Source of the DNA: Flagellimonas aequoris | GTDB lineage: Bacteria; Bacteroidota; Bacteroidia; Flavobacteriales; Flavobacteriaceae | Reading direction: 5' to 3' | Length of the DNA: 64,000 bases | NCBI RefSeq assembly: GCF_003584165.1 | Contig: NZ_QXFJ01000027.1 | Span: 180,879-244,878 of the forward strand | Shown here: in pieces, positions 7,316-15,734 of the stretch | How positions within the stretch are numbered: the first letter of the stretch is position 1 | Layout: each line of letters begins with the position of its first letter | Notes under the pieces: model-generated | Told to the model about the DNA's origin: nothing | Seen by the model: only the letters and a program-made list of their open reading frames with translations | Databases searched by the model: none | Program-made: the position numbers and the translations under genes

Positions 7316-8248
7316 CTATTTCACTTTCATCAATTCCACATCAAAGATCAAAGTTGCATTGGGAGGAATTACCCCTCCGGCCCCGGCACTTCCGTAAGCC
7401 AAATGGGATGGAATCACAAAACGGGCCTTGTCACCCACTTGTAATAATCCAATACCTTCGTCCCATCCCGGGATCACCTGACCAATGCCCAATGTAAAAT
7501 CGATGGGTTGGTTTCTTTTATAGGAAGAATCGAAAACCTGCCCGTTGGACAAGGCACCCTCATAGTGTACCGAAACCGTTTTTCCCTTCTCGGCCTTGGG
7601 TCCACTTCCCTTTTGAACAATCTTATATCGAAGTCCACTATCAGTCTTGTCAAATCCCGCGGCCAACTTTTCCATTTCAGCTTCTGCTTGGGCCTTCGCC
7701 TCGGCAATTCGTTTTTCCCTGGCGCCTTCAAAAATCCTAAAGGCCTCTATGGCGTTCCAGGTTTGGGCTTCGTCCCCTACCCTTACGATTTCCAGACTGT
7801 CGATGGTATCCCCTTGTGCAATGGCATCCACTACATCCTGACCTTCCACCACGTGTCCAAAAACAGTGTGTTTGTTGTCCAACCAAGGCGTGGCCACATG
7901 GGTAATGAAGAACTGGCTCCCGTTGGTACCTGGTCCCGCATTTGCCATGGACAATACTCCTGGGGTGTCGTGCTGCAACTCTGGATGAAATTCATCGTCG
8001 AACTTATAACCTGGGTCTCCGGTACCGGTGCCCAATGGGCACCCTCCTTGTATCATAAAGTCGGCAATCACCCTGTGGAACTTAAGACCATCATAGTAAG
8101 GTTTTCCCTGGGGTCTTGCGCTATTTTCCATATTTCCCTCGGCCAGAGCAACAAAATTACCCACGGTTCCTGGGGTTTTATCATGGGCAAGTTTCACTAA
8201 TATTTCCCCTTTAGGGGTATTGAACTTAGCATAAATTCCGTCTTGCAT
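7316..8248 (-). CDS. Cyclophilin-FKBP fusion peptidyl-prolyl isomerase (CFBP type)
   Basis: A 310 aa protein with two unrelated PPIase domains. Residues 1 to about 160 are a cyclophilin: the catalytic FHRV with FMIQGG, GSQFFIT and the [11 protein letters not shown] loop are all present. After a charged helical linker rich in Ala and Glu (about 165-195), residues 200-310 are an [44 protein letters not shown]. Both active sites look intact. There is no signal peptide, so it is cytoplasmic. Dual immunophilins in this order have been described in Flavobacterium. It is monocistronic with its own terminator. Confidence 0.93.
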   Translation of the reverse strand: MQDGIYAKFNTPKGEILVKLAHDKTPGTVGNFVALAEGNMENSARPQGKPYYDGLKFHRVIADFMIQGGCPLGTGTGDPGYKFDDEFHPELQHDTPGVLSMANAGPGTNGSQFFITHVATPWLDNKHTVFGHVVEGQDVVDAIAQGDTIDSLEIVRVGDEAQTWNAIEAFRIFEGAREKRIAEAKAQAEAEMEKLAAGFDKTDSGLRYKIVQKGSGPKAEKGKTVSVHYEGALSNGQVFDSSYKRNQPIDFTLGIGQVIPGWDEGIGLLQVGDKARFVIPSHLAYGSAGAGGVIPPNATLIFDVELMKVK

Positions 8249-8558
8249 TATTTTCTTTTTAATAGGATTATTCGATTTCTCGATCCTTGGGTTTTCCCAA
8301 GGCTGTAAAGGTAAGGGTTTTATAGTGCAATACCTTGGAAAGCTATAGATTAAAGCATGAAAAGGAAAGGGCGATCATTCGGTATGGCCATGGGAACAAC
8401 TATCAATTTCAGTCAAATGGCTGAAGGCCATAATTGTTGTGCGTGCAGATTTCCGTGGTGTATTGAACTCGTTTAAAAAAATAGTACATTTATTTCAAAA
8501 TGAACATGGTACAGGACATTTTCCAATATCCACACTTTAACCAGTAAGTCCAATTCTT
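8249..8558. other. Intergenic region between PPIase fusion and DHFR-like gene
   Basis: 310 nt. It holds a 7 bp stem CCTTGGG/CCCAAGG with a TTTT loop at 8285-8302, in the leader of the minus-strand PPIase gene and without a T tail. A 39-codon frame at 8357-8476 (+) contains a Cys-rich patch but has no other support. No clear promoter match is seen. Confidence 0.4.
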
Positions 8559-9116
8559 ATGTCAACACAATCATTAACAGTTACCATACATATGGTTTCC
8601 AGTTTGGATGGATTCATAGCCAAAAAAGACAATAGCATTTCTTGGTTCGAGACATCGGACAGTTATGAAAAAGGTGTTTCAGGACAAGATCCGGAAGAAT
8701 TTCTCAAGACGATTGATTGTTATGTAATGGGGTCCAAAACCTATGAACACGCTTTGGAACTTTCCAGATCATATGGCTGGGCGTACGGGGACAAACCTAC
8801 CATTGTGGTCACTAAACGGAAACTTCCCAATGAAAGATCCAATATCGAATTTTATGCTGGCAACCTCAACAAACTTGTAGAAGAACAACTAAGGCCAAAG
8901 TATAAAAATGTTTGGGTTGTGGGTGGCGCAGAGCTTGCCAAAGATTTTATTATCAACAAATTGGCAGATGAAATACGGATCAGCATCCTGCCCATAATAT
9001 TGGGGGGCGGATTGCCCTTTTTTGACCATCTTGGGCAAGAATTGCCCCTTCACCTAAAGGATACCACCGCCTATAAAAATGGAATGGTGGAGCTCTGTTA
9101 CGAAATCAAGAAATAG
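8559..9116 (+). CDS. Dihydrofolate reductase family protein (RibD C-terminal-like)
   Basis: A 185 aa protein with the RibD_C/DHFR-like fold: MVSSLDGFIAKKDNSISWF at the N-terminus, YVMGSKTYEHAL, the NADPH-binding VWVVGGAELAKDFI, and ISILPIILGGGLPFF near the end. These are the standard motifs of the stand-alone YwjB/YyaP-like reductases. The substrate is unknown and it is not expected to be the folate enzyme itself. A spaced ATG at 8559 with SLTVTIHMV start is the only good choice. Confidence 0.85.
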   Translation: MSTQSLTVTIHMVSSLDGFIAKKDNSISWFETSDSYEKGVSGQDPEEFLKTIDCYVMGSKTYEHALELSRSYGWAYGDKPTIVVTKRKLPNERSNIEFYAGNLNKLVEEQLRPKYKNVWVVGGAELAKDFIINKLADEIRISILPIILGGGLPFFDHLGQELPLHLKDTTAYKNGMVELCYEIKK

Positions 9117-9199
9117 CCTGTAATGAATACACCACAGACATTCCTTCAAGATGGCAAGTAAAAAAACAGAATGGAAAATTTGAATCAAATGCAATCCAA

Positions 9200-10027
9200 A
9201 TGAGAAAAATCCTCTTTTTATTTTTCATCACCATAGGACTTACCACCGCTTCGGCCTCCACCGTGGATACCGTGGCCATTTACAGTCCTTCCATGCAAAA
9301 GACCATTAAATGTGTCATCATAAAACCAAACCACTACGATGATTCGACCACTCGCTATCCTGTGGCGTATCTATTGCACGGCTACAGCGGTTCCTATGCC
9401 TCTTGGGTGGAAACTGCCCCAAACCTAAAGGAATATGCAGACAACCATCAAATGATTTTGGTATGCCCAGATGGCGGATACAACAGTTGGTATTTTGACA
9501 GCCCCATCAATCCTGAGCGCAAATACGAGACACATGTGAGCAAAGAAGTGGTTTCCTATGTAGATGATCATTACCGAACCATTCCCGATCGCAACCATAG
9601 GGCCATAACCGGATTGAGTATGGGCGGCCATGGAGCCTTTTATCTTGGATTACGCCATCCGGATGTTTTTGGGGCCATGGGCAGTACCAGTGGTGGGGTG
9701 GACATCACACCTTTTAAGACCCACTGGGAAATTTCGGAACAGATCGGGGATACGATCGACCATAAGGATAATTGGAAAAACATGACCATCATAAATATGA
9801 TAGACAAATACCCCGCCAATGATCTGTCCATCATTTTTGACTGTGGCACTGAGGACTTCTTCTATGAGGTGAACAAGGCCCTACATAAAAAAATGCTGGA
9901 TATGCATATTCCCCACGATTATATTGAACGACCTGGTGAACACAACGGGGAATACTGGAAAAATTCCATAGAATATCAATTGGTCTTCTTCAAAAATTTC
10001 TTTGCAAGAAATCCTGATGAAAAATAA
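9200..10027 (+). CDS. Secreted alpha/beta-hydrolase esterase (esterase D / acyl-transferase-like)
   Basis: A 275 aa protein with an N-terminal signal peptide (MRKILFLFFITIGLTTASAS). The alpha/beta-hydrolase fold of the esterase D type is shown by YLLHGYSGSYASW (oxyanion region), the nucleophile elbow GLSMGGHGAF, an Asp in FDCGTEDFF, and the catalytic His in PGEHNGEYW. It should hydrolyse an ester in the periplasm or outside the cell. The exact substrate is not determined, though feruloyl and acetyl-xylan esterases have this architecture. It ends shortly before a series of small membrane proteins. Confidence 0.85.
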   Translation: MRKILFLFFITIGLTTASASTVDTVAIYSPSMQKTIKCVIIKPNHYDDSTTRYPVAYLLHGYSGSYASWVETAPNLKEYADNHQMILVCPDGGYNSWYFDSPINPERKYETHVSKEVVSYVDDHYRTIPDRNHRAITGLSMGGHGAFYLGLRHPDVFGAMGSTSGGVDITPFKTHWEISEQIGDTIDHKDNWKNMTIINMIDKYPANDLSIIFDCGTEDFFYEVNKALHKKMLDMHIPHDYIERPGEHNGEYWKNSIEYQLVFFKNFFARNPDEK

Positions 10028-10139
10028 CACAAAAGATTACTCTTGAAATGAAAGAGCATATGGCCTCATGTTGAAAAACCATATGGTAAACACAACTCGA
10101 GAGCTCAAAAAGCTTATTTTAAACAATGAAATCAAACTA

Positions 10140-10502
10140 ATGATGATAAGAAAAATTATAGGAATACTTACCGGATACGTAATTTTTGTAGTGACCTCAT
10201 TGGCATTTTTCAACCTGACAGCCCAAAACCCACATGCCAACCCAACCATTGGTTTCGCCATCTTAACGGCTTTGTACGGAGCCGTTTCTTCCTTCCTTTC
10301 AGGTCTTGTTGCCCAGTGGATAGCAAAAGGGGCGAATCTGAAGACCAATTATATATTGGCTGGAATCATTGCCGGTTTTGCGGCCTTCTCATTATTTAAA
10401 TCGGAAGGAAATCATTATACACAGCTACTAGCTATTTTTATTTTTGCCCCGGTTTCCATCTTGGGAGGAGCCTATCTTTTAAAACGTCGAAAAGGTGCAT
10501 AG
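10140..10502 (+). CDS. Small integral membrane protein, four predicted helices
   Basis: A 120 aa hydrophobic protein. Starts at the ATGATG at 10140-10145 are preferred because the upstream extension in frame (from 10068) is polar and unlike a membrane protein. Helices are seen at about residues 3-22, 32-52, 64-82 and 90-110, with a basic end KRRKGA. No family is recognised. It is the first of a run of plus-strand membrane genes up to 12224. Confidence 0.6.
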   Translation: MMIRKIIGILTGYVIFVVTSLAFFNLTAQNPHANPTIGFAILTALYGAVSSFLSGLVAQWIAKGANLKTNYILAGIIAGFAAFSLFKSEGNHYTQLLAIFIFAPVSILGGAYLLKRRKGA

Positions 10503-10617
10503 GCTAAAAACATTTTTGGATTCAAAAAATCGGAATAATACTATTTATCTTCCTGTTATGAATTGCCGTAACCAAAATTCCGCTCTTTTTAGTAATTTGT
10601 AGAAAAATAGTATCATC

Positions 10618-10722
10618 ATGTTAGGAATCTTATTGGCAAAAAGAGGAAAGACCAAAACGTTGAACCTGCTTATCGTAGCTTCATTGCTTATGATTGGGAT
10701 TGGATTATCGATGTTGATATAA
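10618..10722 (+). CDS. 34 aa membrane microprotein (hypothetical)
   Basis: ATG to TAA frame giving MLGILLAKRGKTKTLNLLIV followed by ASLLMIGIGLSMLI. It has a basic N-terminal segment and a single hydrophobic helix. It is located in an otherwise empty space and is followed after 17 nt by another small membrane frame. Support is limited to composition and position. Confidence 0.4.
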   Translation: MLGILLAKRGKTKTLNLLIVASLLMIGIGLSMLI

Positions 10723-10739
10723 TGAAACGCTGACCAAAC

Positions 10740-10913
10740 ATGAAGTCAAGGATACTGCCAATTGCCTTAATTATTTTTAGTGGCATCTTGATCGTTCTGA
10801 ACTTTATTTTAGAAAGTGATATGAATTTAGGATTCTGGATGCGGATTTCTTCGAGTGCACTTTTGATTTTGGCTATGATTGTCACCATAAGGGCACAGAA
10901 ACAAAGGCAATAG
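10740..10913 (+). CDS. 57 aa two-helix membrane protein (hypothetical)
   Basis: Encodes a 57 aa protein starting MKSRILPIALIIFSGILIVL, with a short polar turn (ESDMN) and a second helix (LLILAMIVTI), ending with basic RAQKQRQ. The hairpin topology with a basic tail is typical of real small membrane proteins. It lies 30 nt upstream of the PH-domain gene in the same direction. Function unknown. Confidence 0.5.
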   Translation: MKSRILPIALIIFSGILIVLNFILESDMNLGFWMRISSSALLILAMIVTIRAQKQRQ

Positions 10914-10943
10914 GCATATTATTCCCTGTCACACAATAACAAA

Positions 10944-11372
10944 ATGAAGTTTAAAAGCCAAAAGGACATTTTGTTCAGTACCATCATTATTGGGACAAAC
11001 CTTTTCTTGTTGGGTATTACCCTGTATGGCATTTTCATTGGGGAAATGGAACCCCATGAATATTGGACGCTCCCACTCGTCTTGGGTGTTGTGGTGTTTC
11101 TTTTCTGGATGTATTTTGGAACCGATTACGAACTTTCGCCCAAGGGGCTCATTTACCGCTGCGGCCCCATGAAAGGTAAAATCGGTTACGAACGGATTAG
11201 GGAAATTGTAAAGGGGCGCACCCTTTGGATAGGGTTTAGGCCAGCCACGGCAAGAAAGGGTCTGATTATAAAATATGACAGATACAATGAAATCTATATC
11301 AGTCCCAAGACCAATGAAGTCTTCATAGATAAAATCTTAGAGTTGAAAAGTGATGTAAATATCACCGAATAA
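10944..11372 (+). CDS. PH domain-containing membrane protein (bPH_4 / SunI-like)
   Basis: A 142 aa protein with two N-terminal membrane helices (about residues 9-30 and 41-58) and a C-terminal bacterial pleckstrin-homology-like domain: YELSPKGLIYRCGPMKGKI, YERIREIVKG, then KYDRYNEIYISPK. This is the bPH_4 pattern, found for example in the SunI bacteriocin immunity protein. A CPBP protease gene follows after 15 nt. Both families recur in bacteriocin immunity, so a shared envelope-defence role is possible, but that is inference. Confidence 0.7.
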   Translation: MKFKSQKDILFSTIIIGTNLFLLGITLYGIFIGEMEPHEYWTLPLVLGVVVFLFWMYFGTDYELSPKGLIYRCGPMKGKIGYERIREIVKGRTLWIGFRPATARKGLIIKYDRYNEIYISPKTNEVFIDKILELKSDVNITE

Positions 11373-11387
11373 AACACATTCCTTTAA

Positions 11388-12224
11388 ATGCAGAAAAAAT
11401 ACTTGCCCTCCCTTGTCATTATCCTACTTTCGACGGGCATTTATTTTTGGTCACTGACCATATTGAAAAAAGGGTTTGACTTTGGTCTAATTGCAATATT
11501 GGCCATTGTAGCACTTTTATACATGTATTTTTTCAGAAACGATGAGCAACCTATAAGCCTTCTGCAAAAGAAGACATCTGGATACTTGGTAATGTATGGT
11601 CTGTTGTACTTTGCCAGCATTTTTTTCATGAACCTTCTCGGCAGTTCCATTGTTTATTGGCTGGTACAGTTCCTTATACCTCTGCTCATTCTTAAACTTC
11701 ACAAAGAATCACTTTCAAGCATTTTTTTTAAGTGGTCCAACATCTTCAAAGATGGTAAAGTCATTCTGGTCTCGGTTATTCTGTTGGTTCCCTTTTTAAT
11801 TTTTGAAGTAAGGGATTCCGAGCAGATATTGAAATTGTTCCAATCTTGGAAAATTATTTTATACCTGCCCATTAGCATCCTTTACATGTTGGTCATAGTT
11901 GCTTTTTGGGAAGAGTTTTTCTTTAGGGGAATCTTACAAAGCAGTATTTTAAAACTGACCAAAAGTGCAAGTGCCTCCATATTCTTAACCGCTCTCTTTT
12001 TTAGCACTTATCATATTCCCATGAGATATTATAATGCTAGGTCGGAATACCATGGTGACTTATTATCCAGTATGGCAGGAACCATAAACGAGCAATTCAT
12101 TATGGGGTTATTTTTAGGGTTTGTGGTTTATAAAAGTAAAAATGTATGGCATGGAATATGGCTCCATAGCATTTTAAATGGTGTAAGCTTTGTATATCAA
12201 CTTTCCCTTATGCTTGTACTCTGA
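11388..12224 (+). CDS. CPBP family intramembrane metalloprotease (CAAX/Abi)
   Basis: A 278 aa polytopic membrane protein. The CPBP motifs are seen in order: EEFFFRG near residue 175 (motif 1, with the catalytic Glu pair), FFSTYHIP near 204 (motif 2 His), and HGIWLHSILNG near 255 (motif 3). These form the in-membrane zinc site of Rce1-like proteases. In bacteria the family acts in peptide maturation and bacteriocin immunity. The gene is 15 nt from the PH-domain gene, so they are probably co-transcribed. Confidence 0.88.
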   Translation: MQKKYLPSLVIILLSTGIYFWSLTILKKGFDFGLIAILAIVALLYMYFFRNDEQPISLLQKKTSGYLVMYGLLYFASIFFMNLLGSSIVYWLVQFLIPLLILKLHKESLSSIFFKWSNIFKDGKVILVSVILLVPFLIFEVRDSEQILKLFQSWKIILYLPISILYMLVIVAFWEEFFFRGILQSSILKLTKSASASIFLTALFFSTYHIPMRYYNARSEYHGDLLSSMAGTINEQFIMGLFLGFVVYKSKNVWHGIWLHSILNGVSFVYQLSLMLVL

Positions 12225-12342
12225 GCAACGGCATATATTGTTTTACCACATCCTAGGTTGTAGAAGCGTTAATCTTTCCCAAATTACTTTTAATACCGTA
12301 TTACATGGAGTAACTTAGAGGGAATCTTTCAAATACCATCCC

Positions 12343-12630
12343 ATGTTATCCGTAAAACGCCCATTGATTATTTTGATCACGGTAGCCTTCCTTTTATTGA
12401 TTCCTTTTATCGCCATGCAGTTCACCAATGAGGTACAATGGTCCTTGATGGATTTTGTAGTAGCCGGTATCCTCCTTTCAGGCGTTGGCTTTTCCGTTGA
12501 TCTTGCCATCAGAAAGGCAAAGACCCCAAATAAGAGGCTATTGTGGGTTTCGGCCATCATCATCCTTTTTCTGGTGGTTTGGGCGGAGTTGGCAGTGGGT
12601 GTATTTGGGACTCCGTTAGCTGGCAGTTGA
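12343..12630 (+). CDS. Conserved small membrane protein (about 95 aa)
   Basis: A 95 aa protein with three predicted helices (about residues 6-26, 34-54, 67-87). It carries the segments IPFIAMQFTNEVQW and VWAELAVGVFGTPLAGS, which I recognise as conserved in a Flavobacteriaceae hypothetical family. No function is known. The next gene (SpoIIAA-like) starts 16 nt later. Confidence 0.7.
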   Translation: MLSVKRPLIILITVAFLLLIPFIAMQFTNEVQWSLMDFVVAGILLSGVGFSVDLAIRKAKTPNKRLLWVSAIIILFLVVWAELAVGVFGTPLAGS

Positions 12631-12646
12631 ACAAAATATCTATACC

Positions 12647-13030
12647 ATGATAGAACAAATCAAAACTTTTGAAGACAACGTTTTGGCCATTGAGGTAATC
12701 GATGGTTTTGATGAAACGGACGAAAAACTTTGTCAAAAATTCTTTGACGAAAAATTGGAGAAAGGCTTTGCAACGGTAAATGTACTGGTGAAATTGGACG
12801 AGCTCAAGATTGCCCATAGCAGTACCAAAGCCTTTATGGAAGACATTATCTGGACCCTGAGAAACTACAAGAAAATGGGGCACTTGGCCATTGTGGCCCA
12901 CAGCAAGATCTTGAAGGCGCTTGTCCCGATTGACAATCTCTTTTTTCAAAGGGCCAGCAAAGGTAGGTTGGAACAGTATTTTGATGTTTCGCAAATGGAT
13001 GAGGCCATGGCGTTCGTCCAAGCTAAATAA
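12647..13030 (+). CDS. SpoIIAA-like STAS family protein
   Basis: A 127 aa soluble protein of the SpoIIAA-like family (PF11964): NVLAIEVIDGFDETDEK, the strand VNVLVKLDEL, and MGHLAIVAHSKILKALVPI. The STAS fold usually mediates protein-protein or lipid contacts. The phosphorylatable Ser of true anti-anti-sigma factors is not evident, so regulation of a sigma factor is not implied. Confidence 0.78.
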   Translation: MIEQIKTFEDNVLAIEVIDGFDETDEKLCQKFFDEKLEKGFATVNVLVKLDELKIAHSSTKAFMEDIIWTLRNYKKMGHLAIVAHSKILKALVPIDNLFFQRASKGRLEQYFDVSQMDEAMAFVQAK

Positions 13031-13125
13031 TTCCACATCCCTTCTTTGGGTATAAATGCATCCATTGGTTAAGACTTTTAGCTTTTGACAAATTTTGATG
13101 ATATTTATGCTTCAACTAAACTGGA

Positions 13126-13734
13126 ATGGGTAAACGGACACAACAGGCCAAAATACTCCGGGTTTTTAGAAAAGTCCACAGGACCACTGGAGCCTTATTA
13201 TTTATTTTCTTTTTTTTCATCTCTGTCACAGGCCTCCTTTTAGGCTGGAAAAAAAACACCAATGGCGTTATTCTGCCCAAAACTCAAAAAGGGACCACGG
13301 CCGAACTAAAGAATTGGTTGCCCGTGGACAGTCTGCACACCATTGCCTGCACCACCCTTCATAATTTTGTTTCTCCCGACCTTTCTTTGGAGTTGGACCG
13401 AATCGATATGCGAAAACAAAAGGGTTCCGTAAAATTTATCTTTGTCGATAACTATTATGAAGTCCAACTGGATGGGGCCACAGGCGAAGTGCTTTCCATA
13501 GGACAAAGAAAATCGGACTTTTTGGAAAATGTGCACGATGGTTCCATTTTGGACCGATATCTTAACACAGACGGATATATAAAATTGTCCTATACCACAA
13601 TCATGGGGGTTTCCTTGCTCCTTTTTACCGTGACCGGATTTTGGCTTTGGTATGGGCCTAAACAAATGCGAAAATCTGGCAAGGCCAAACCAGATAAACT
13701 ACCTAAACAACCAAATTACCAACATTTAAACTGA
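13126..13734 (+). CDS. PepSY-associated transmembrane protein
   Basis: A 202 aa protein with the PepSY_TM architecture: a basic N-terminus with VFRKVHRTTGALLFIFFFF (helix 1, with His19), a periplasmic part containing a PepSY-like segment (VDNYYEVQLDGATGEVLSIGQR), and a C-terminal helix MGVSLLLFTVTGFWLWYGPK. Such proteins often act in iron-reduction or siderophore systems and bind haem through His, but no such genes are next to it here. A TMEM175-type channel gene starts 5 nt later. Confidence 0.8.
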   Translation: MGKRTQQAKILRVFRKVHRTTGALLFIFFFFISVTGLLLGWKKNTNGVILPKTQKGTTAELKNWLPVDSLHTIACTTLHNFVSPDLSLELDRIDMRKQKGSVKFIFVDNYYEVQLDGATGEVLSIGQRKSDFLENVHDGSILDRYLNTDGYIKLSYTTIMGVSLLLFTVTGFWLWYGPKQMRKSGKAKPDKLPKQPNYQHLN

Positions 13735-13739
13735 AAATC

Positions 13740-14324
13740 ATGACCAAAGGAAGAATGGAAGCTTTTAGCGATGGGGTGTTGGCCATTATCATCACCATCA
13801 TGGTCCTTGAGATCAAAGTACCGCACGGGAGCAATTTCAATGATCTTAGCCCCTTATTGCCGATTTTTTTGAGCTATGTGCTCAGTTTCATCTATCTGGG
13901 CATTTACTGGAACAACCATCACCATATGATGCACACCGTAAAAAAGGTAACCGGAAAAATCCTATGGGCCAATCTACATCTGCTGTTTTGGCTTTCACTG
14001 GTTCCTTTTGTGACCGGATGGATGGGAGAAAATCATTTTGCCACGGAACCCATGGCCTTGTATGGTTTCATCCTGTTGATGGCCGCCATAGCCTATTTTT
14101 TTCTTCAAAATTCCATTATCAAATCTCAAGGAAAAGATTCCATCCTAAAGAACGCTGTGGGTAAAGATTTGAAAGGAAAATTATCCCCAATGTTTTATAT
14201 CATAGGTATTACGATGGCTTGGGTAAGTGTATGGTTTTCCGGAGCCATGTTCGTTCTAGTCGCCATCATTTGGCTGGTCCCCGATAAGAGGATAGAAAGA
14301 ATATTGAAAGGACAGCTGGAATGA
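13740..14324 (+). CDS. TMEM175 family potassium channel (DUF1211)
   Basis: A 194 aa protein starting MTKGRMEAFSDGVLAIIITI, which contains the R-x-x-x-F-S-D-G motif that defines bacterial TMEM175 channels. Six hydrophobic helices follow and the basic WNNHHHMMH sits in a loop. Bacterial TMEM175 proteins form tetrameric K+ leak channels in the inner membrane. The gene is tightly linked to the PepSY gene (5 nt). Confidence 0.9.
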   Translation: MTKGRMEAFSDGVLAIIITIMVLEIKVPHGSNFNDLSPLLPIFLSYVLSFIYLGIYWNNHHHMMHTVKKVTGKILWANLHLLFWLSLVPFVTGWMGENHFATEPMALYGFILLMAAIAYFFLQNSIIKSQGKDSILKNAVGKDLKGKLSPMFYIIGITMAWVSVWFSGAMFVLVAIIWLVPDKRIERILKGQLE

Positions 14325-14336
14325 TCTTCTAGCCGC

Positions 14337-15734
14337 CTAGCCTTTCACCTTTTGGGTCGGTACCGTGCCGTATTTATCCATAAGATAGATCAAGCTGGCC
14401 ATAGTGGCCGCTCCCAACTCCAGTTCACGTTTGTTCACTTGCTCAAAAGTGTCGTTTTCAGCATGGTGATAATCAAAATAACGTTGCGAATCCGGTTTCA
14501 GACCTGCAAGTACGACACCTTCATCCTTTAGGGGTCCAATATCGGCACCGCTACCACCTTTTTGAAAAACATGGATCAAATAGGGTTCGAACAGGTTTTT
14601 CCAACCTTGTATCTGTTCAATGTTCTCTTCTGATGCATCTATGGAAAAGCCCCTTGGCGTAAACCCGCCAGAGTCACTTTCCAGGGCAAAGACATGTTTC
14701 TCGTTCTTTTCACGCGCCACTTCGGCATATTTGTTACCGCCCCGCATACCATTTTCTTCGTTCATGAACAACACTACCCGAAGAGTACGTTTGGGTTTAT
14801 ATCCCGTTTTCTTCAATATCCGAAGCACATCCATGCTTTGAACGCAACCTGCACCATCGTCATGCGACCCATCCCCCAAGTCCCAAGAATCCAAATGGCC
14901 CCCTACGACCATAACTTCATTGGGATAGGTGCTACCCGTAATCTCACCAATTACATTATAGGATTGCACATCATCGTACTGTTTGCAGCTCTGTTTGAAG
15001 TAGAATTTGGTGTTAGGGTTCAACTTTAAGGTCGTACTCAATAATTCTGCCGCATTGGTACTGATCGCTGCCGCTGGTATCCTTTGGTTCACCGGAGTAT
15101 CGCCATACCGCATGGATCCCGTGTGCGGATAATCATCTAACCGGAGGTTCATGGAACGTACGATGACACCCAGTGCACCATACTTTGCCGCTTCAACAGC
15201 TCCGGAAGCCCGTTGGTCCACACATCCGGAATAGGCCGAGAAAGTATTGATCAAGGTCGGGTCCATAGGGCGATTATAAAAAACGATCTTGCCCTCTATT
15301 TTAGCTTTTCCCAACTTTTCCAATTCTTCCAGTCCCTTCACTTCCACGATATTGGCCTTTAGGCCTCCATCAGGGGTTGCGACCGACCCTCCCAAGGCAC
15401 AAATGGGCACATTGGTGGTAAGTCCGGGTGAAGTCTCAAAGTAAGCAAATTCCGGTATGCCCCTTACCCATTTCGGCACCATCACGGGCTGCAACCAAAC
15501 CTTGTCAAACCCTAGGGCATCCAACTGGGTTTTGGTATAATCCACGGCATGTTGCGCCTGAACGGAACCAGAAAGGCGACCACCGATCTGATTGGAAAGA
15601 TAATTGAGCCAATCATAGGCCTTACCATTGGTCAATGCCATATTGTAAATGGCCTTTATTTGCTTTTCGTCTTCGGTCTGTGAAAAAAAAGGGGTACTGG
15701 CCAATAAAAAGGCCAATAGGAGGACTATTCTCAT
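14337..15734 (-). CDS. Secreted M28 family metallopeptidase (carboxypeptidase Q-like)
   Basis: A 465 aa secreted enzyme with signal peptide MRIVLLLAFLLASTPFFSQ. A PA-like insert occupies about residues 100-260. The M28 zinc site is visible: GGHLDSWDLGDGSHDDGAGC (His, Asp, bridging Asp), MNEENGMRGG (catalytic and ligand Glu), ALESDSGGF (Asp) and YHHAENDTFE (last His). It is expected to cleave dipeptides or short peptides in the periplasm. The ATG overlaps the TGA of the upstream PPK2 gene by one base, so the two are translationally coupled. Confidence 0.9.
   Translation of the reverse strand: MRIVLLLAFLLASTPFFSQTEDEKQIKAIYNMALTNGKAYDWLNYLSNQIGGRLSGSVQAQHAVDYTKTQLDALGFDKVWLQPVMVPKWVRGIPEFAYFETSPGLTTNVPICALGGSVATPDGGLKANIVEVKGLEELEKLGKAKIEGKIVFYNRPMDPTLINTFSAYSGCVDQRASGAVEAAKYGALGVIVRSMNLRLDDYPHTGSMRYGDTPVNQRIPAAAISTNAAELLSTTLKLNPNTKFYFKQSCKQYDDVQSYNVIGEITGSTYPNEVMVVGGHLDSWDLGDGSHDDGAGCVQSMDVLRILKKTGYKPKRTLRVVLFMNEENGMRGGNKYAEVAREKNEKHVFALESDSGGFTPRGFSIDASEENIEQIQGWKNLFEPYLIHVFQKGGSGADIGPLKDEGVVLAGLKPDSQRYFDYHHAENDTFEQVNKRELELGAATMASLIYLMDKYGTVPTQKVKG

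Noticed and set aside
7508..8200. 230-codon plus-strand frame opposite the PPIase fusion
   Set aside because: Shadow of a gene with two complete catalytic domains. No start context or family pattern.
8357..8476. 39-codon frame with a CCAC-like patch in the gap at 8249-8558
   Set aside because: No promoter match, no paralogue and unusual composition, so chance is more likely.
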